Source: a virus
Length of the DNA stretch: 37,462 bases
Reading direction: 5' to 3' (one strand)
Virus record (IMG/VR): IMGVR_UViG_3300027825_000006
Span: 1 to 37,462 of that record
The notes beneath the pieces were generated by a model that searched no databases, had not been told where the DNA came from, and saw only the letters and a list, made by a program, of their open reading frames with translations. The stretch's first letter is position 1. Every line of letters begins with the position of its first letter. Below, piece after piece: positions 1 through 6,425 of the stretch. A program made the position numbers and the translations under genes.

Positions 1-41
1 CACATGATGGCGTACGATTGTACGAAATAAGGAATGAACCT

Positions 42-365
42 ATGGAAAAAGCCCTTGATCAAATTTGGAATTTTGTCAAAAAACACGGGGCTGTACTTAC
101 TTTCGTTGCGACTCTCATGACGGCAAGCTGGTGGTTTCATCATTCTTTAGCTCACCTTGAAGTCAAGATTGTAGAAGGATTGTCGGCCACAAACTCTGCA
201 TTTTCTGATAAACTAGGAGCGCTAGAAGCTAGACTTAACGATAAGATTGATGGTGTAAGAAGCGACCTCCATGCCGTCGAGAAAGATGTTGCGATCATTA
301 AAACGATTCTAATCATGAAAGGCTATATGCCTCCTGAGATGGCCGCTGCTAGAGATGCGATGTAA
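42..365 (+). CDS. Small membrane-anchored coiled-coil protein
   Basis: A 107-residue protein of unknown function. The ATG at 42 is preferred over upstream starts because AAGGA lies 8 nt before it. One hydrophobic segment near residues 17-33 (AVLTFVATLMTASWWF) is followed by a heptad-like region with many E, K, D and L residues, then a short hydrophobic stretch near the C-terminus (VAIIKTILIMKGY). The design, an N-terminal anchor plus soluble coiled coil, recurs in three other small genes of this window (8040-8270, 22398-22769, 22914-23150). A lysis accessory or tail-associated role is possible, but nothing in the sequence proves it. A 40-residue membrane ORF follows after 2 bp. Confidence 0.7.
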   Translation: MEKALDQIWNFVKKHGAVLTFVATLMTASWWFHHSLAHLEVKIVEGLSATNSAFSDKLGALEARLNDKIDGVRSDLHAVEKDVAIIKTILIMKGYMPPEMAAARDAM

Positions 366-367
366 GT

Positions 368-490
368 ATGGATGGCTTTCTTTTCTTCTTTTTCGTCGTG
401 TCTATCGTTGCATTTTTTGTTTTAGTAGTAGCGCTAATCGACATTCATGATTCGATTAAAGAAATCAAGAAGAAACTAGATAATAAGTAA
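368..490 (+). CDS. 40-residue single-pass membrane protein
   Basis: A short ORF starting 2 bp after the stop of the preceding gene, which suggests translational coupling; no good Shine-Dalgarno is seen. The protein begins MDGFLFFFFVVSIVAFF, forming one strongly hydrophobic helix, and ends with a charged amphipathic tail (HDSIKEIKKKLDNK). It ends 3 bp before the convergent gene at 494. The size and layout would suit a small holin or accessory membrane protein, but that is inference from shape only. Confidence 0.5.
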   Translation: MDGFLFFFFVVSIVAFFVLVVALIDIHDSIKEIKKKLDNK

Positions 491-493
491 AAC

Positions 494-832
494 TCATTGG
501 TCTTTCTTCTTCGCCTCTTGCCCGCAGATGGGACAGAATCCTACAATTGATGATATACTCATACCTTCAAAACCGTATATGAAACTCCCATCTGTAGGAC
601 CTTCACAGACCCATGAGCCAAATTGGCATCTATGCAGGTCTCCTGGCTCCTCTGGTACTTCAGGAATCGGAATCTCAGCCCAGCCGTATTCGGGGTTGTG
701 TTGGCCATATTCATCCCACCGGTCCCCTACAGAAGTACAAGCAAATCCGTCCGAAGTCCATACTGAGGTCCAGTCGGTGACGTAGATGATGGTCTTCTTA
801 GGAATCTGGTCTTTGAATTTAGTCCACTTCAT
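494..832 (-). CDS. DUF551-like protein with C-terminal zinc-knuckle motif
   Basis: A 112-residue protein. The start at 832 is chosen because GGAG lies 7 nt upstream and because the N-terminus MKWTKFKDQIP matches those of neighbouring DUF551-like genes (MKWTSFKKKRP, MEWTDFKQTLP). DUF551 is a phage-associated domain of unknown function with an N-terminal W-x-x-x-x-x-x-x-P signature. The C-terminus carries CPICGQE near residues 102-108, a CxxC knuckle, with further cysteines upstream (near residues 68 and 75), so a zinc-ribbon-like unit seems fused to the DUF551-like part. It overlaps the upstream gene by 14 nt and is the last member of a leftward overlapping chain. Confidence 0.75.
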   Translation of the reverse strand: MKWTKFKDQIPKKTIIYVTDWTSVWTSDGFACTSVGDRWDEYGQHNPEYGWAEIPIPEVPEEPGDLHRCQFGSWVCEGPTDGSFIYGFEGMSISSIVGFCPICGQEAKKKDQ

Positions 833-1046
833 TCGGGGGCTCCGGCAAGGGCATCCAATGGGTAAGATTAGATCCACCTGCATCAGTCCAAATAAATCCT
901 TTCCGATAGTGGATTGAGTCTGTGTTTTCTATACAAGCACATGGAATCATCTTGCCGTTTTTTATATGTCTTAAATATTCAAAGGTTATGACTTCCTTGT
1001 TTTTTTTCTTATTAGGTCTCTTTTTCTTAAAACTAGTCCACTTCAT
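819..1046 (-). CDS. DUF551 family protein
   Basis: A 75-residue protein recognised as DUF551: N-terminal MKWTSFKKKRPNK and the C-terminal signature THWMPLPEPP, which is characteristic of the family. The biochemical function of DUF551 is not established; members are common in the accessory regions of phages and prophages. AAGGTG stands 4-5 nt before the ATG. The start overlaps the end of the 21-residue ORF upstream and the stop overlaps the next DUF551-like gene, so it sits inside a translationally coupled leftward chain. Confidence 0.8.
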   Translation of the reverse strand: MKWTSFKKKRPNKKKNKEVITFEYLRHIKNGKMIPCACIENTDSIHYRKGFIWTDAGGSNLTHWMPLPEPPNEVD

Positions 1047-1098
1047 CAGGCACCTTAAATTCTCTATTGACGTTCTTTCTTTCGGATTCTTGGTTCAC
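1033..1098 (-). CDS. 21-residue mini-ORF in the overlapping leftward chain
   Basis: GTG-initiated short ORF whose start overlaps the stop of the 31-residue ORF (GTGA) and whose end overlaps the start of the DUF551 gene at 1046 by 14 nt. The product would be hydrophilic and acidic (VNQESERKNVNREFKVPDEVD). No family is recognised. The case for it is positional only: it fills the gap with the same overlap geometry as its neighbours. It may simply be a coupling ORF or decayed sequence. Confidence 0.3.
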   Translation of the reverse strand: MNQESERKNVNREFKVPDEVD

Positions 1099-1190
1099 AA
1101 AATCACCCTAATTGGTTTGTTTACGGGATCATATCCCCTTTCCATTTGAGGAAATTCGCCGTGGGTGTCGCTGATGCAGTCAATGATCAT
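1095..1190 (-). pseudogene. 31-residue fragment resembling the N-terminus of a metallophosphoesterase
   Basis: The ORF begins MIIDCISDTHGEFPQ. The ISDTHG string matches the first metal-binding motif (D-x-H) of calcineurin-like phosphoesterases, where it also lies within the first 10-15 residues. The reading frame ends after 31 residues, so no further metal ligands or catalytic residues are present. The start overlaps the stop of the 78-residue gene upstream (ATGA) and the stop overlaps the next mini-ORF. I read it as the remnant of a truncated phosphoesterase gene that is still kept in the coupled chain; a genuine short protein cannot be excluded. Confidence 0.4.
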
Positions 1191-1423
1191 GATTGCTCTT
1201 CCTCAAGTTCACAACAATCAGCGCATTTGTCACATATCAGTTTCAGAACTTGATGTATATAACTTCTTCTATCAGATCTCGAAGTAATATACTTAGCTAG
1301 TTGAATGCACATAAAATGAACGACATCTTCACTAGAAAGATCGAGATCTTTGACTGTTTGGTTCATTTTTTCACTGTATTTAACTAGGTTTCCCGCCCAC
1401 TTTTTTTTGTATTCTTCATTCAT
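1187..1423 (-). CDS. Small acidic protein of unknown function
   Basis: A 78-residue soluble protein that I do not recognise. It is probably helical and its C-terminal half has four cysteines (CDKCADCCELEEEQ), with a CxxCxxCC arrangement that could bind metal. Start supported by GAGGAG 8 nt upstream. Its ATG overlaps the end of a 17-residue basic ORF and its stop overlaps the phosphoesterase-like fragment, in the leftward chain 1654-494. Confidence 0.65.
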   Translation of the reverse strand: MNEEYKKKWAGNLVKYSEKMNQTVKDLDLSSEDVVHFMCIQLAKYITSRSDRRSYIHQVLKLICDKCADCCELEEEQS

Positions 1424-1469
1424 GTCTGCTTCTCCTCGGGGGCCTGTGCCCTCTGTAGACTTTCTTCAT
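1416..1469 (-). CDS. 17-residue basic mini-ORF
   Basis: Short ORF MKKVYRGHRPPRRSRHE, very rich in R, K and H. Its ATG overlaps the stop of the preceding gene as ATGA, and its own stop overlaps the start of the 78-residue gene by 8 nt. Without it there would be a gap in an otherwise continuous chain of overlapping ORFs, so it may act by coupling translation. Coding status is unproven. Confidence 0.25.
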   Translation of the reverse strand: MKKVYRGHRPPRRSRHE

Positions 1470-1654
1470 TCATTTGTGATAGTTCCTTTCATGTGACGCC
1501 ATGCTTGTAAGAGAGGGTTATATTTCCATTCTTCCTCGTCTCTCTTGGTCCAGATCGTTTGCTTGGTCGTAGAAGTCCCTAAAATGCTCTTATAAGAGAT
1601 GATGATTTTATCTCCTACTTTGGGAAGCGTCTGTTTAAAATCAGTCCATTCCAT
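1466..1654 (-). CDS. DUF551-like small protein
   Basis: A 62-residue protein, first of the leftward chain. The start at 1654 is chosen over the longer 1687 form because MEWTDFKQTLPKVGDKI aligns with the DUF551 N-terminus (tryptophan at position 3, proline about position 11, then a G-x-x-I strand). The usual C-terminal WMPLP motif is missing; W-R-H-M at the end may be a remnant. The Shine-Dalgarno (AAGAG) is weak. Function unknown. Confidence 0.65.
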   Translation of the reverse strand: MEWTDFKQTLPKVGDKIIISYKSILGTSTTKQTIWTKRDEEEWKYNPLLQAWRHMKGTITNE

Positions 1655-1670
1655 GCATAAACTCTTTGTT

Positions 1671-1706
1671 TTGAAAAGAAATTCCAAAAGCTTTAATGTA
1701 AAGTAA
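1671..1706 (+). promoter_or_regulatory. Candidate promoter of the portal operon with TGTAAAGT motif
   Basis: TTGAAA at 1671-1676, 17 nt spacer, TAATGT at 1694-1699, overlapped by the 12-mer AATGTAAAGTAA (1695-1706), 29 nt before the portal ATG. The same 12-mer occurs exactly at 12032-12043, and TGTAAAGTTAA at 24167-24177, each upstream of a rightward virion operon. The -10 match is poor, so the shared motif may be an activator or phage-sigma site rather than a host box. Confidence 0.45.
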
Positions 1707-1734
1707 ATATTTTAAACCAATCGGGAACCCCTTC

Positions 1735-3756
1735 ATGACATTATTCCCTCAGCTCTCCGATACTTATTACGTGGATAACGATCACGACATCCTCAAATTG
1801 ATGGATTACACATATAACAAGAACATTCAGGTCAACCAAAGTTTTTGGAGCGAGGCTGACACCGACCTCCGTTTTAAGCTTGGCGATCAGACGCTTTGGA
1901 ACGACATCTACGGCAATCTTCCTGCTTTTAGACGTCGTCAGTTCAACTTCAATCGCATTAGGCGCATTGTCAACATGATCACAGGATATCAGCGTCAGCA
2001 TCGTAAGTCAACGGTGGTGACCCCCATTGAGAACTCTGACCAGCAAACTTCCGATCAATTCTCTAAGATTTTGATGTGGATGGATCAGAAACATCATGTC
2101 TTAGAGACTATCTCCGAAGCCTTTGAAGGTGCCGTTACTACCGGTATGAACCTTCTCTCTGTTTGGATGGATTATCGGCATGACCCTGTCAACGGGGATA
2201 TTGCCGTAGACAGCCTCGCTTACAATGCTTATCTTATTGATCCTTACTTCAAGAAAATGGACCTAACTGACTGTAATTCAATATGGACAAGAAAGTATCT
2301 TTCCCGCACACAAGCTCAGGCTTTGTTACCAGGCCGCCAAGATGAAATTAAAAATTTATCTGGTTGGGGAAACCGCGACGGCAAGTTTCAGTTTATGCCC
2401 GAAAGTTACAACTACGGCATGCAAGACTTGCTTATTTACGACGAATTTTGGTACTTAAACTCTAGGAAACAAAAGCTTCTTTGTGATATTCAGACAGGGG
2501 AAACCATTGAATGGAGAGGACAAGATGACGATCTGGAAGAGTTTAAAAGACGGTATCCGCAGATTCTCGTGCTTGACCAGGAAATCCCCACCACTAAGCT
2601 TGCGATCTCAGTACAGGGCAAAGTGTTCTATCATGGCCCCAATCCTATGGGTATTGATCGGTATCCTTTTGTGCCTTGTTGGGCATATTATGAACGACAA
2701 TCGCCTTATATCCCATGGAGAATACAAGGTGTCGTTAGAGGCCTTAGAGACGCCCAGTATCTTTATAATCGACGTAGAGTAATTGAGTTAGACATTTTAG
2801 AGTCTCAGATCACTTCGGGATTCATGTATAAGGAAGACGCTCTCGTCAATCCTAAAGATGTGTTCTTACAAGGCCAAGGAAGAGGTCTAGCTCTAAAGGC
2901 TAGTGCTCAGCCAGGTGTCGATGTTGTTAAGATCGAAGCTCCCCAAGTTCCTCCTTCAATGATCCAGCTTTCTGAGCTTCTCGGTAAGGAAATCGGGGAG
3001 ATTTCCGGCGTCAATGAAGAACTGCTTGGGATGGCCGATGATGATAAAGCAGGTATCTTGTCAATGCTGCGCCAAGGGGCTGGTCTTACCACTTTACAAG
3101 TTTTATTTGATAACTTGGACCAGTGCCAAAAGCTGCTAGGCGATATTCGTATAGACATGATTCAGGCAAATTGGACGCCTGGTAAAGTCCGTAGAGTCAT
3201 TGCAGAAGACCCCAGCGAACAATTTTACAACCGCGCTTTTGGTCAATATAAAGCCATTGTCGAAGATGGCCTTAACACAAGCACTCAACGCCAAATGCAA
3301 TTTGCCCAACTTCTACATCTTAGAGAAGCTGGCCTTCCTGTTCCCGCGGAGTTGCTCGTTAAAAATTCAACCCTACAAAATAAACAGGAGCTCATTGATG
3401 CCCTCAGTCAACAAGAACAGCAACAAAGCCAAATGGCGCAACAACAAGCCCAAACTCAAATCGAGCTTCTCAAAGCCCAAATCGAAGACCTGCATGCACG
3501 TGCGGTCGCAAACCAGGGTCTCGGTCACGAAAGGGCCTCAAGGATTCAAGAGAATCAAGCATTGGCTGTGGAGCGTCGTGCTGCTGCCCAGAAGGATTTG
3601 GATCAGGGCGCGCTTGATCTGGTTCGTGCTGCGCGTGAGCTTCAAGGAGTTGATTTAGAACATCTGCATAAAGCGGTTGAGATTCTGAAGATGTTGCAAG
3701 AGCAACAAAATCCTCAAGAAGAAAGTGGGCCTAACGTATCTAAAAAAGTTGCATGA
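1735..3756 (+). CDS. Portal protein (P22-like podovirus portal)
   Basis: A 673-residue protein typical in size and sequence of P22-type portals, which form the dodecameric ring at the capsid vertex through which DNA is packaged and ejected. The N-terminal half has the family's wing and stem features (GYQRQHRKSTVVTPIEN near residue 90, then a segment that includes NLLSVWMDY and YLIDPYFKKMDLTDCNSIW). The region around residues 440-460 includes SGVNEELLGMADDDKAGI, also characteristic. The C-terminal 110 residues are rich in Q, A and E and likely form the helical barrel or coiled coil. It starts the late gene set; the terminase usually lies upstream, outside this window. Its stop overlaps the methyltransferase start (ATGA). 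Confidence 0.9.
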   Translation: MTLFPQLSDTYYVDNDHDILKLMDYTYNKNIQVNQSFWSEADTDLRFKLGDQTLWNDIYGNLPAFRRRQFNFNRIRRIVNMITGYQRQHRKSTVVTPIENSDQQTSDQFSKILMWMDQKHHVLETISEAFEGAVTTGMNLLSVWMDYRHDPVNGDIAVDSLAYNAYLIDPYFKKMDLTDCNSIWTRKYLSRTQAQALLPGRQDEIKNLSGWGNRDGKFQFMPESYNYGMQDLLIYDEFWYLNSRKQKLLCDIQTGETIEWRGQDDDLEEFKRRYPQILVLDQEIPTTKLAISVQGKVFYHGPNPMGIDRYPFVPCWAYYERQSPYIPWRIQGVVRGLRDAQYLYNRRRVIELDILESQITSGFMYKEDALVNPKDVFLQGQGRGLALKASAQPGVDVVKIEAPQVPPSMIQLSELLGKEIGEISGVNEELLGMADDDKAGILSMLRQGAGLTTLQVLFDNLDQCQKLLGDIRIDMIQANWTPGKVRRVIAEDPSEQFYNRAFGQYKAIVEDGLNTSTQRQMQFAQLLHLREAGLPVPAELLVKNSTLQNKQELIDALSQQEQQQSQMAQQQAQTQIELLKAQIEDLHARAVANQGLGHERASRIQENQALAVERRAAAQKDLDQGALDLVRAARELQGVDLEHLHKAVEILKMLQEQQNPQEESGPNVSKKVA

Positions 3757-5018
3757 TAATCAACGGCGACTGCTTAGATGAGATGAAGAAGATGGAGGAT
3801 AACTCCATTTCTTGCATTGTCACTGATCCACCTTATGGTCTTGGATTTATGGGAAAGGAGTGGGACGCCGGCCTTCCTCATAATGAAATCTGGAAAGAGG
3901 CACTCCGCATAGTTAAGCCAGGCGGTCATCTTTTAGCCTTTGGTGGAACTAGGACCTATCACCGCCTCACTTGTGCAATTGAAGATTCAGGCTGGGAAAT
4001 TAGGGATTGCCTGATGTGGATCTACGGCTCAGGATTTCCTAAAAGTCATAATCACTTCGGAATTGAAGGATATGGAACCGCCCTAAAACCTGCGCATGAG
4101 CCCATCATCATGGCCATGAAATCCTGTGATGGCACGTTCAAGCAGAATGCTGAGAAATGGGGACAGGCGGGGATTAATATTGATGCGTGTAGGATTCCGA
4201 CAAATCAAGAATTAGGAAGGCCTAGTTCATGTAATACCCTCTATAAAGGAGGTTGGAAAAAGATTGATGTGCCCAACCCAAAATATGGCCGCTGGCCAGC
4301 CAACATAATCTTGGATGATGTCGCCGCGGCTCTACTCGATGAGCAGAGTGGGGTATCACGATCTCCCGCAGGAATAGTTAAGGGAGCGGGGCGTTCTGGT
4401 GGAATAATGGGGAAAACAACAGAACCTCATTTTCAGCAAGGACACAATGATTCCGGTGGAGCAAGCCGCTTCTTTTTTAAAGTAGAAGCAGACAAAGAAA
4501 CTCCCATAGAAAGCAAACGGGCGATAGATACAATAAAGAATATCTCGCAAGAAACAGAGAACGAATTAACGCGCAAAGACGTGAGCGATACTCAAAGAAG
4601 ATTCATCTACTGCGCTAAGACCTCGAGAAAGGAGAGGAATGAAGGGTTGGAAGGGATGCCTGAAGTAAAATGCGGGATGATGGAGGATGATAATTATGAA
4701 ATTAAAACGGGAAGCGGGAATTTAAGGGATACTAAAAGACAGAACCACCACCCCACAGTCAAACCTCTCAAACTCATGCGCTACCTCATCACCCTCATCA
4801 TGCCCCCCAAAGACGGCATCCTACTTGATCCTTTCGCTGGATCAGGCTCTACTATCATCGCAGCTCATCAACTCGGCTTTAAAGCCATTGGGATTGAGAA
4901 GCAGCCCGAATACTGCGAGATCGCGCGTCGAAGATTGGAGAATGTCCAACTCATCAAATCAGAAATTTCTCAGCCTGACCTCTTTGACCATGTCCAAGAA
5001 GAAAAAACCACGGCATAA
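3753..5018 (+). CDS. Site-specific DNA methyltransferase (beta class, DPPY)
   Basis: A 421-residue enzyme that transfers a methyl group from S-adenosylmethionine to the exocyclic amino group of adenine (N6) or cytosine (N4). The catalytic motif IV is TDPPYG at residues 24-29, near the N-terminus. HPTVKP is near residue 335 and the cofactor-binding motif I, DPFAGSGST, lies near residue 360, followed by IGIEKQPEYCEIARRRL. The order IV, target-recognition region, I marks the beta class. The middle contains YCAKTSRKERNEGLEG, common in phage versions. No cognate restriction endonuclease is adjacent, so it is probably a solitary enzyme that protects phage DNA. Coupled to the portal gene by ATGA. 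Confidence 0.92.
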   Translation: MIINGDCLDEMKKMEDNSISCIVTDPPYGLGFMGKEWDAGLPHNEIWKEALRIVKPGGHLLAFGGTRTYHRLTCAIEDSGWEIRDCLMWIYGSGFPKSHNHFGIEGYGTALKPAHEPIIMAMKSCDGTFKQNAEKWGQAGINIDACRIPTNQELGRPSSCNTLYKGGWKKIDVPNPKYGRWPANIILDDVAAALLDEQSGVSRSPAGIVKGAGRSGGIMGKTTEPHFQQGHNDSGGASRFFFKVEADKETPIESKRAIDTIKNISQETENELTRKDVSDTQRRFIYCAKTSRKERNEGLEGMPEVKCGMMEDDNYEIKTGSGNLRDTKRQNHHPTVKPLKLMRYLITLIMPPKDGILLDPFAGSGSTIIAAHQLGFKAIGIEKQPEYCEIARRRLENVQLIKSEISQPDLFDHVQEEKTTA

Positions 5019-5056
5019 GTCAGCCATGGTGCTGCTTAAAATAGATCACATGATTG

Positions 5057-5362
5057 TTACCTATTGTACCAGCAACATGATCTGTGCCAGCAACATTCTC
5101 TCTCTCGTTTGCCAATAAAAGCAGCTACAGCACAACAAGCTAATACACCAGCAGTAATTGCTGTTATTCCAACTGCCAGATGACCTGTCTGAGTTAAATA
5201 TGCGGGGTACGATCTTGAAGTTCCAGCTACAATTTCATAAATCCCAAATCCCAGGAGTCCTGACGGTATAAGCATACAGCATTGGTATTGTCCTCCTGGT
5301 TGTACAATGTGGGCCTCCACGATGAGTTTATCTCTATGAGTAGCGTTTGTCATGACTGACAT
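5057..5362 (-). CDS. Two-pass membrane protein with cysteine-rich tail
   Basis: A 101-residue protein of unknown function. The start at 5362 is clear: AGGAGG is 6-7 nt upstream, while the longer upstream frame has no ribosome site and overlaps the divergent promoter. Two hydrophobic stretches are visible, residues about 30-48 (CMLIPSGLLGFGIYEIV) and 65-88 (including GVLACCAVAAFIG). The C-terminus carries a repeated CCW motif (ECCWHRSCCWYNR) encoded by two copies of CCAGCAACAT 20 nt apart. It is convergent with the methyltransferase gene and divergent from the small-protein operon. Confidence 0.7.
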   Translation of the reverse strand: MSVMTNATHRDKLIVEAHIVQPGGQYQCCMLIPSGLLGFGIYEIVAGTSRSYPAYLTQTGHLAVGITAITAGVLACCAVAAFIGKRERECCWHRSCCWYNR

Positions 5363-5479
5363 AAAATTCCTCCTATTGGTTGAAGATGGCCGGGATAGTA
5401 AAACAAAAAACAATTTATCAGCAACCATTTTTCCCCAACTAATTTTAACTGGGCTCAAAAAAATCTGTAAAAAAATTAT

Positions 5480-5508
5480 TTGAATTCGTGTACAGTGAGG
5501 TTTATCAA
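5480..5508 (+). promoter_or_regulatory. Sigma70-type promoter of the small-protein operon
   Basis: TTGAAT at 5480-5485, a 17 nt spacer and TATCAA at 5503-5508, preceded by AAAAATTATT. The site at 8330-8358 has the same upstream A/T block, the same spacing and the same TATCAAG -10, so the two seem to be copies of one promoter design. The first gene starts 23 nt downstream behind AGGAG. Confidence 0.65.
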
Positions 5509-5531
5509 GCCAACCTATAGGAGATACTATT

Positions 5532-5750
5532 ATGGCTAAAAAAATGAGCATGCACGGAAATTCAGAACATGAAGGAAAAGCAATGGGCCATGGTCAACAC
5601 GCCAATATGCCTACTGAAGTTAAAATGTCAGCTTATCCTAAAGCACACGAGTTTGGACCTACAGATTTAGATGATACAATGGGCACAGTTGATAAATCCA
5701 ACCGTCAAGCTCATACACAGGCTCGCAAACACATGTCTAACCAACACTAA
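5532..5750 (+). CDS. Small histidine- and methionine-rich protein
   Basis: A 72-residue hydrophilic protein with at least ten histidines and many methionines in its N-terminal part (MSMHGNSEHEGKAMGHGQH). AGGAG is 9 nt before the ATG. It shares MAKK at the start, G-x-x-AN(M/L)P in the middle and a TMG-x-x-D motif with the next gene, so the two look like diverged duplicates. Metal binding is possible but not shown. It heads an operon of five very small genes leading into the outer-membrane barrel gene. The small size and place among virion genes would suit a minor virion protein. Confidence 0.7.
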   Translation: MAKKMSMHGNSEHEGKAMGHGQHANMPTEVKMSAYPKAHEFGPTDLDDTMGTVDKSNRQAHTQARKHMSNQH

Positions 5751-5758
5751 GGTTATTT

Positions 5759-5965
5759 ATGGCTAAAAAAGCCAAGAACGCTAATTACGATTATAAGCAA
5801 AAAGCTCCTGAACATCGAATAGGATCAGGTTCTTATGCCAATTTGCCAGAGAAGCCCATTTTTGCGACTTTTTCTTCTAAATGCAGCTATCGTGATGGCC
5901 TTAAAAACAATCCCACAATGGGTGTCGATATGCTGTCTCATGTAGATGAAAATGGAGTCAAGTAA
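5759..5965 (+). CDS. Small basic protein, likely paralogue of the preceding one
   Basis: A 68-residue protein of unknown function beginning MAKKAKNANYDYKQK. SYANLPEKP near residue 25 and NPTMGVDM near residue 51 line up with HANMPTEV and DDTMGTVD in the neighbour upstream. AAGG stands 7 nt before the ATG. The stop codon is followed at once by the ATG of the next gene (TAAATG), so the two are coupled. Confidence 0.65.
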   Translation: MAKKAKNANYDYKQKAPEHRIGSGSYANLPEKPIFATFSSKCSYRDGLKNNPTMGVDMLSHVDENGVK

Positions 5966-6097
5966 ATGGCCATGCTTAGACCTCCTGGTAAAGCCAGAAA
6001 AATCGCTGAGCATGTAATGAAAGGTAAAGGGGTGAAAATACCCGCATCTGATCGTACGGAAAAAGTCAAAGTTAACGGCCCTTATTTACAGCATTAG
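5966..6097 (+). CDS. 43-residue basic protein
   Basis: A short ORF starting immediately after the previous stop. The product is basic and glycine/lysine-rich (MAMLRPPGKARKIAEHV, then GKGVKIPASDRTEKV). No family recognised. The direct stop-start junction and the place in a run of similarly small genes support it being translated. Confidence 0.55.
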   Translation: MAMLRPPGKARKIAEHVMKGKGVKIPASDRTEKVKVNGPYLQH

Positions 6098-6106
6098 TGG
6101 ATAGAT

Positions 6107-6247
6107 ATGGATAAGCAAATTCGCAAGATTGAAAAGAAAGTCAAAGGCACAGAAAAGAATCTGAAATCGCTTGAGAAAGCTGATAAGAAGCGGGATAAAA
6201 CCTGTGACTATGGTGCTAAGATGTTGAAGAAGAAAAAGAAGAAATGA
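6107..6247 (+). CDS. 46-residue lysine-rich protein
   Basis: A short ORF with about 40 percent lysine, predicted as a single charged helix (MDKQIRKIEKKVKGTEKN) that ends in a run of lysines (MLKKKKKK). Such proteins may bind nucleic acid, but this is inference. The stop overlaps the next start as ATGA, which supports coupled translation. Confidence 0.5.
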   Translation: MDKQIRKIEKKVKGTEKNLKSLEKADKKRDKTCDYGAKMLKKKKKK

Positions 6248-6402
6248 TCGAAATCCCTTCTAAAATTGTCGATATTCGAGATCATCCTGAATATGACCGT
6301 TACTTGAAATCGGTAAGAGCTAGTCAAGAAAAAAGAGCTCAGGAAACAGGACTTTCTTACGAAGAGTACACTGATAGATTAAACTTAGGGTTCGAGGATT
6401 AA
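6244..6402 (+). CDS. 52-residue acidic protein
   Basis: A short ORF joined to the previous one by ATGA. The product is hydrophilic (MIEIPSKIVDIRDHPEYDR at the N-terminus) with mixed charge and no membrane segment. No family recognised. It is the last of five tiny genes before the outer-membrane barrel gene, 23 bp upstream of it. Confidence 0.55.
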   Translation: MIEIPSKIVDIRDHPEYDRYLKSVRASQEKRAQETGLSYEEYTDRLNLGFED

Positions 6403-6425
6403 ATAATAAAAAATTCAGAGGATTT

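Noticed and set aside
528-1149. Rightward frames of 75-85 codons opposite the DUF551 chain
   Set aside because: The leftward genes have ribosome sites and recognisable motifs; the rightward ones have neither.
5440-5475. Inverted repeat CCCA...TGGG as a terminator
   Set aside because: The inner pairing is A/T only and imperfect, and the A-run lies on the wrong side for the leftward gene, which starts rather than ends there.
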